From: SXXH01 sp041165735 | Lineage (GTDB): Bacteria; Planctomycetota; UBA1135; GCA-002686595 | Assembly: GCA_046341775.1 (NCBI GenBank) | Contig: JBKDQQ010000206.1 | Coordinates: forward strand, 1-21,913 | Length of the DNA stretch: 21,913 bases | Direction: 5' to 3' | In this document: piece by piece, positions 21,880-21,913 of the stretch | How the letters are laid out: each line of letters begins with the position of its first letter | Numbering within the stretch: the stretch's first letter is position 1 | The notes under the pieces: generated by a model | What the model saw: the letters and a program-made list of their open reading frames with translations, nothing else | Database searches by the model: none | What the model was told of the DNA's origin: nothing | Made by a program: the position numbers and the translations under genes

Positions 21880-21913
21880 GCCCCGCGCGACCAGCTGCAG
21901 CGACATGTGGCGG
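21877..21913 (-). CDS. C-terminal end of a convergent gene (unidentified)
   Basis: Reading leftwards from the right edge, the frame RHMSLQLVARG ends in a TGA at 21879-21877, inside the shared terminator hairpin. Only 11 residues are visible, too few to assign a family. The symmetric placement of its stop in the hairpin is the main reason to believe it is a real gene end. The other frames on this strand run through the hairpin without such a fit. Confidence 0.42.
   Translation of the reverse strand, partial: RHMSLQLVARG

Overview
This is a very GC-rich, gene-dense chromosomal window. It most likely comes from a planctomycete (Planctomycetota), a call made by inference from gene families. The supporting features are a large Ser/Thr kinase with a helical N-terminus, one membrane helix and a beta-propeller; M14 carboxypeptidases with Asp-rich calcium-loop-like inserts; a secreted carboxypeptidase-regulatory-like protein; and many starts with no Shine-Dalgarno sequence, several of them TTG or GTG. 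I see no tRNA, rRNA, CRISPR array, prophage or transposase.

Layout. At the left edge is the 5' end of a probable folE (GTP cyclohydrolase I, minus strand). It diverges across about 400 bp from a MerR/CarH-LitR-like regulator whose cobalamin-contacting residues appear replaced. Next, on the minus strand, come slyD and speA, then a dihydrouridine synthase overlapping a small membrane protein. On the plus strand follow the propeller kinase, a membrane-anchored secreted protein, a threonine-dehydratase-like PLP enzyme and a TrmJ-like methyltransferase. The first pair and the last pair each overlap by ATGA, and the two pairs are separated by a short gap with a hairpin. PduO-type cobalamin adenosyltransferase and acylphosphatase follow. 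After these come a lipoprotein/beta-barrel-like protein, a minus-strand pair of M14 proteins (one with an intact active site, one with it lost), a patatin-like lipase, a divergent zinc-ribbon methyltransferase, and the last codons of a convergent gene.

The most unusual structure is a pair of non-coding elements, 632 bp (14112-14743) and 446 bp (19214-19659). Both are bounded by the same 26-bp terminal inverted repeat, of which 21 positions are identical in all four copies. Both also share a small hairpin just inside the right end, while the rest of their interiors is mostly different. Each begins within three bases of one gene's stop codon and ends 6-19 bases before the next gene's start. They look like a MITE-like or otherwise mobile or structured intergenic family that I cannot name.

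Other points of interest are the catalytic/pseudoenzyme M14 pair, the cobalamin-site-altered regulator beside folE, a perfect hairpin holding the stop codons of two convergent genes, and a GGTAGC motif recurring in short upstream regions.
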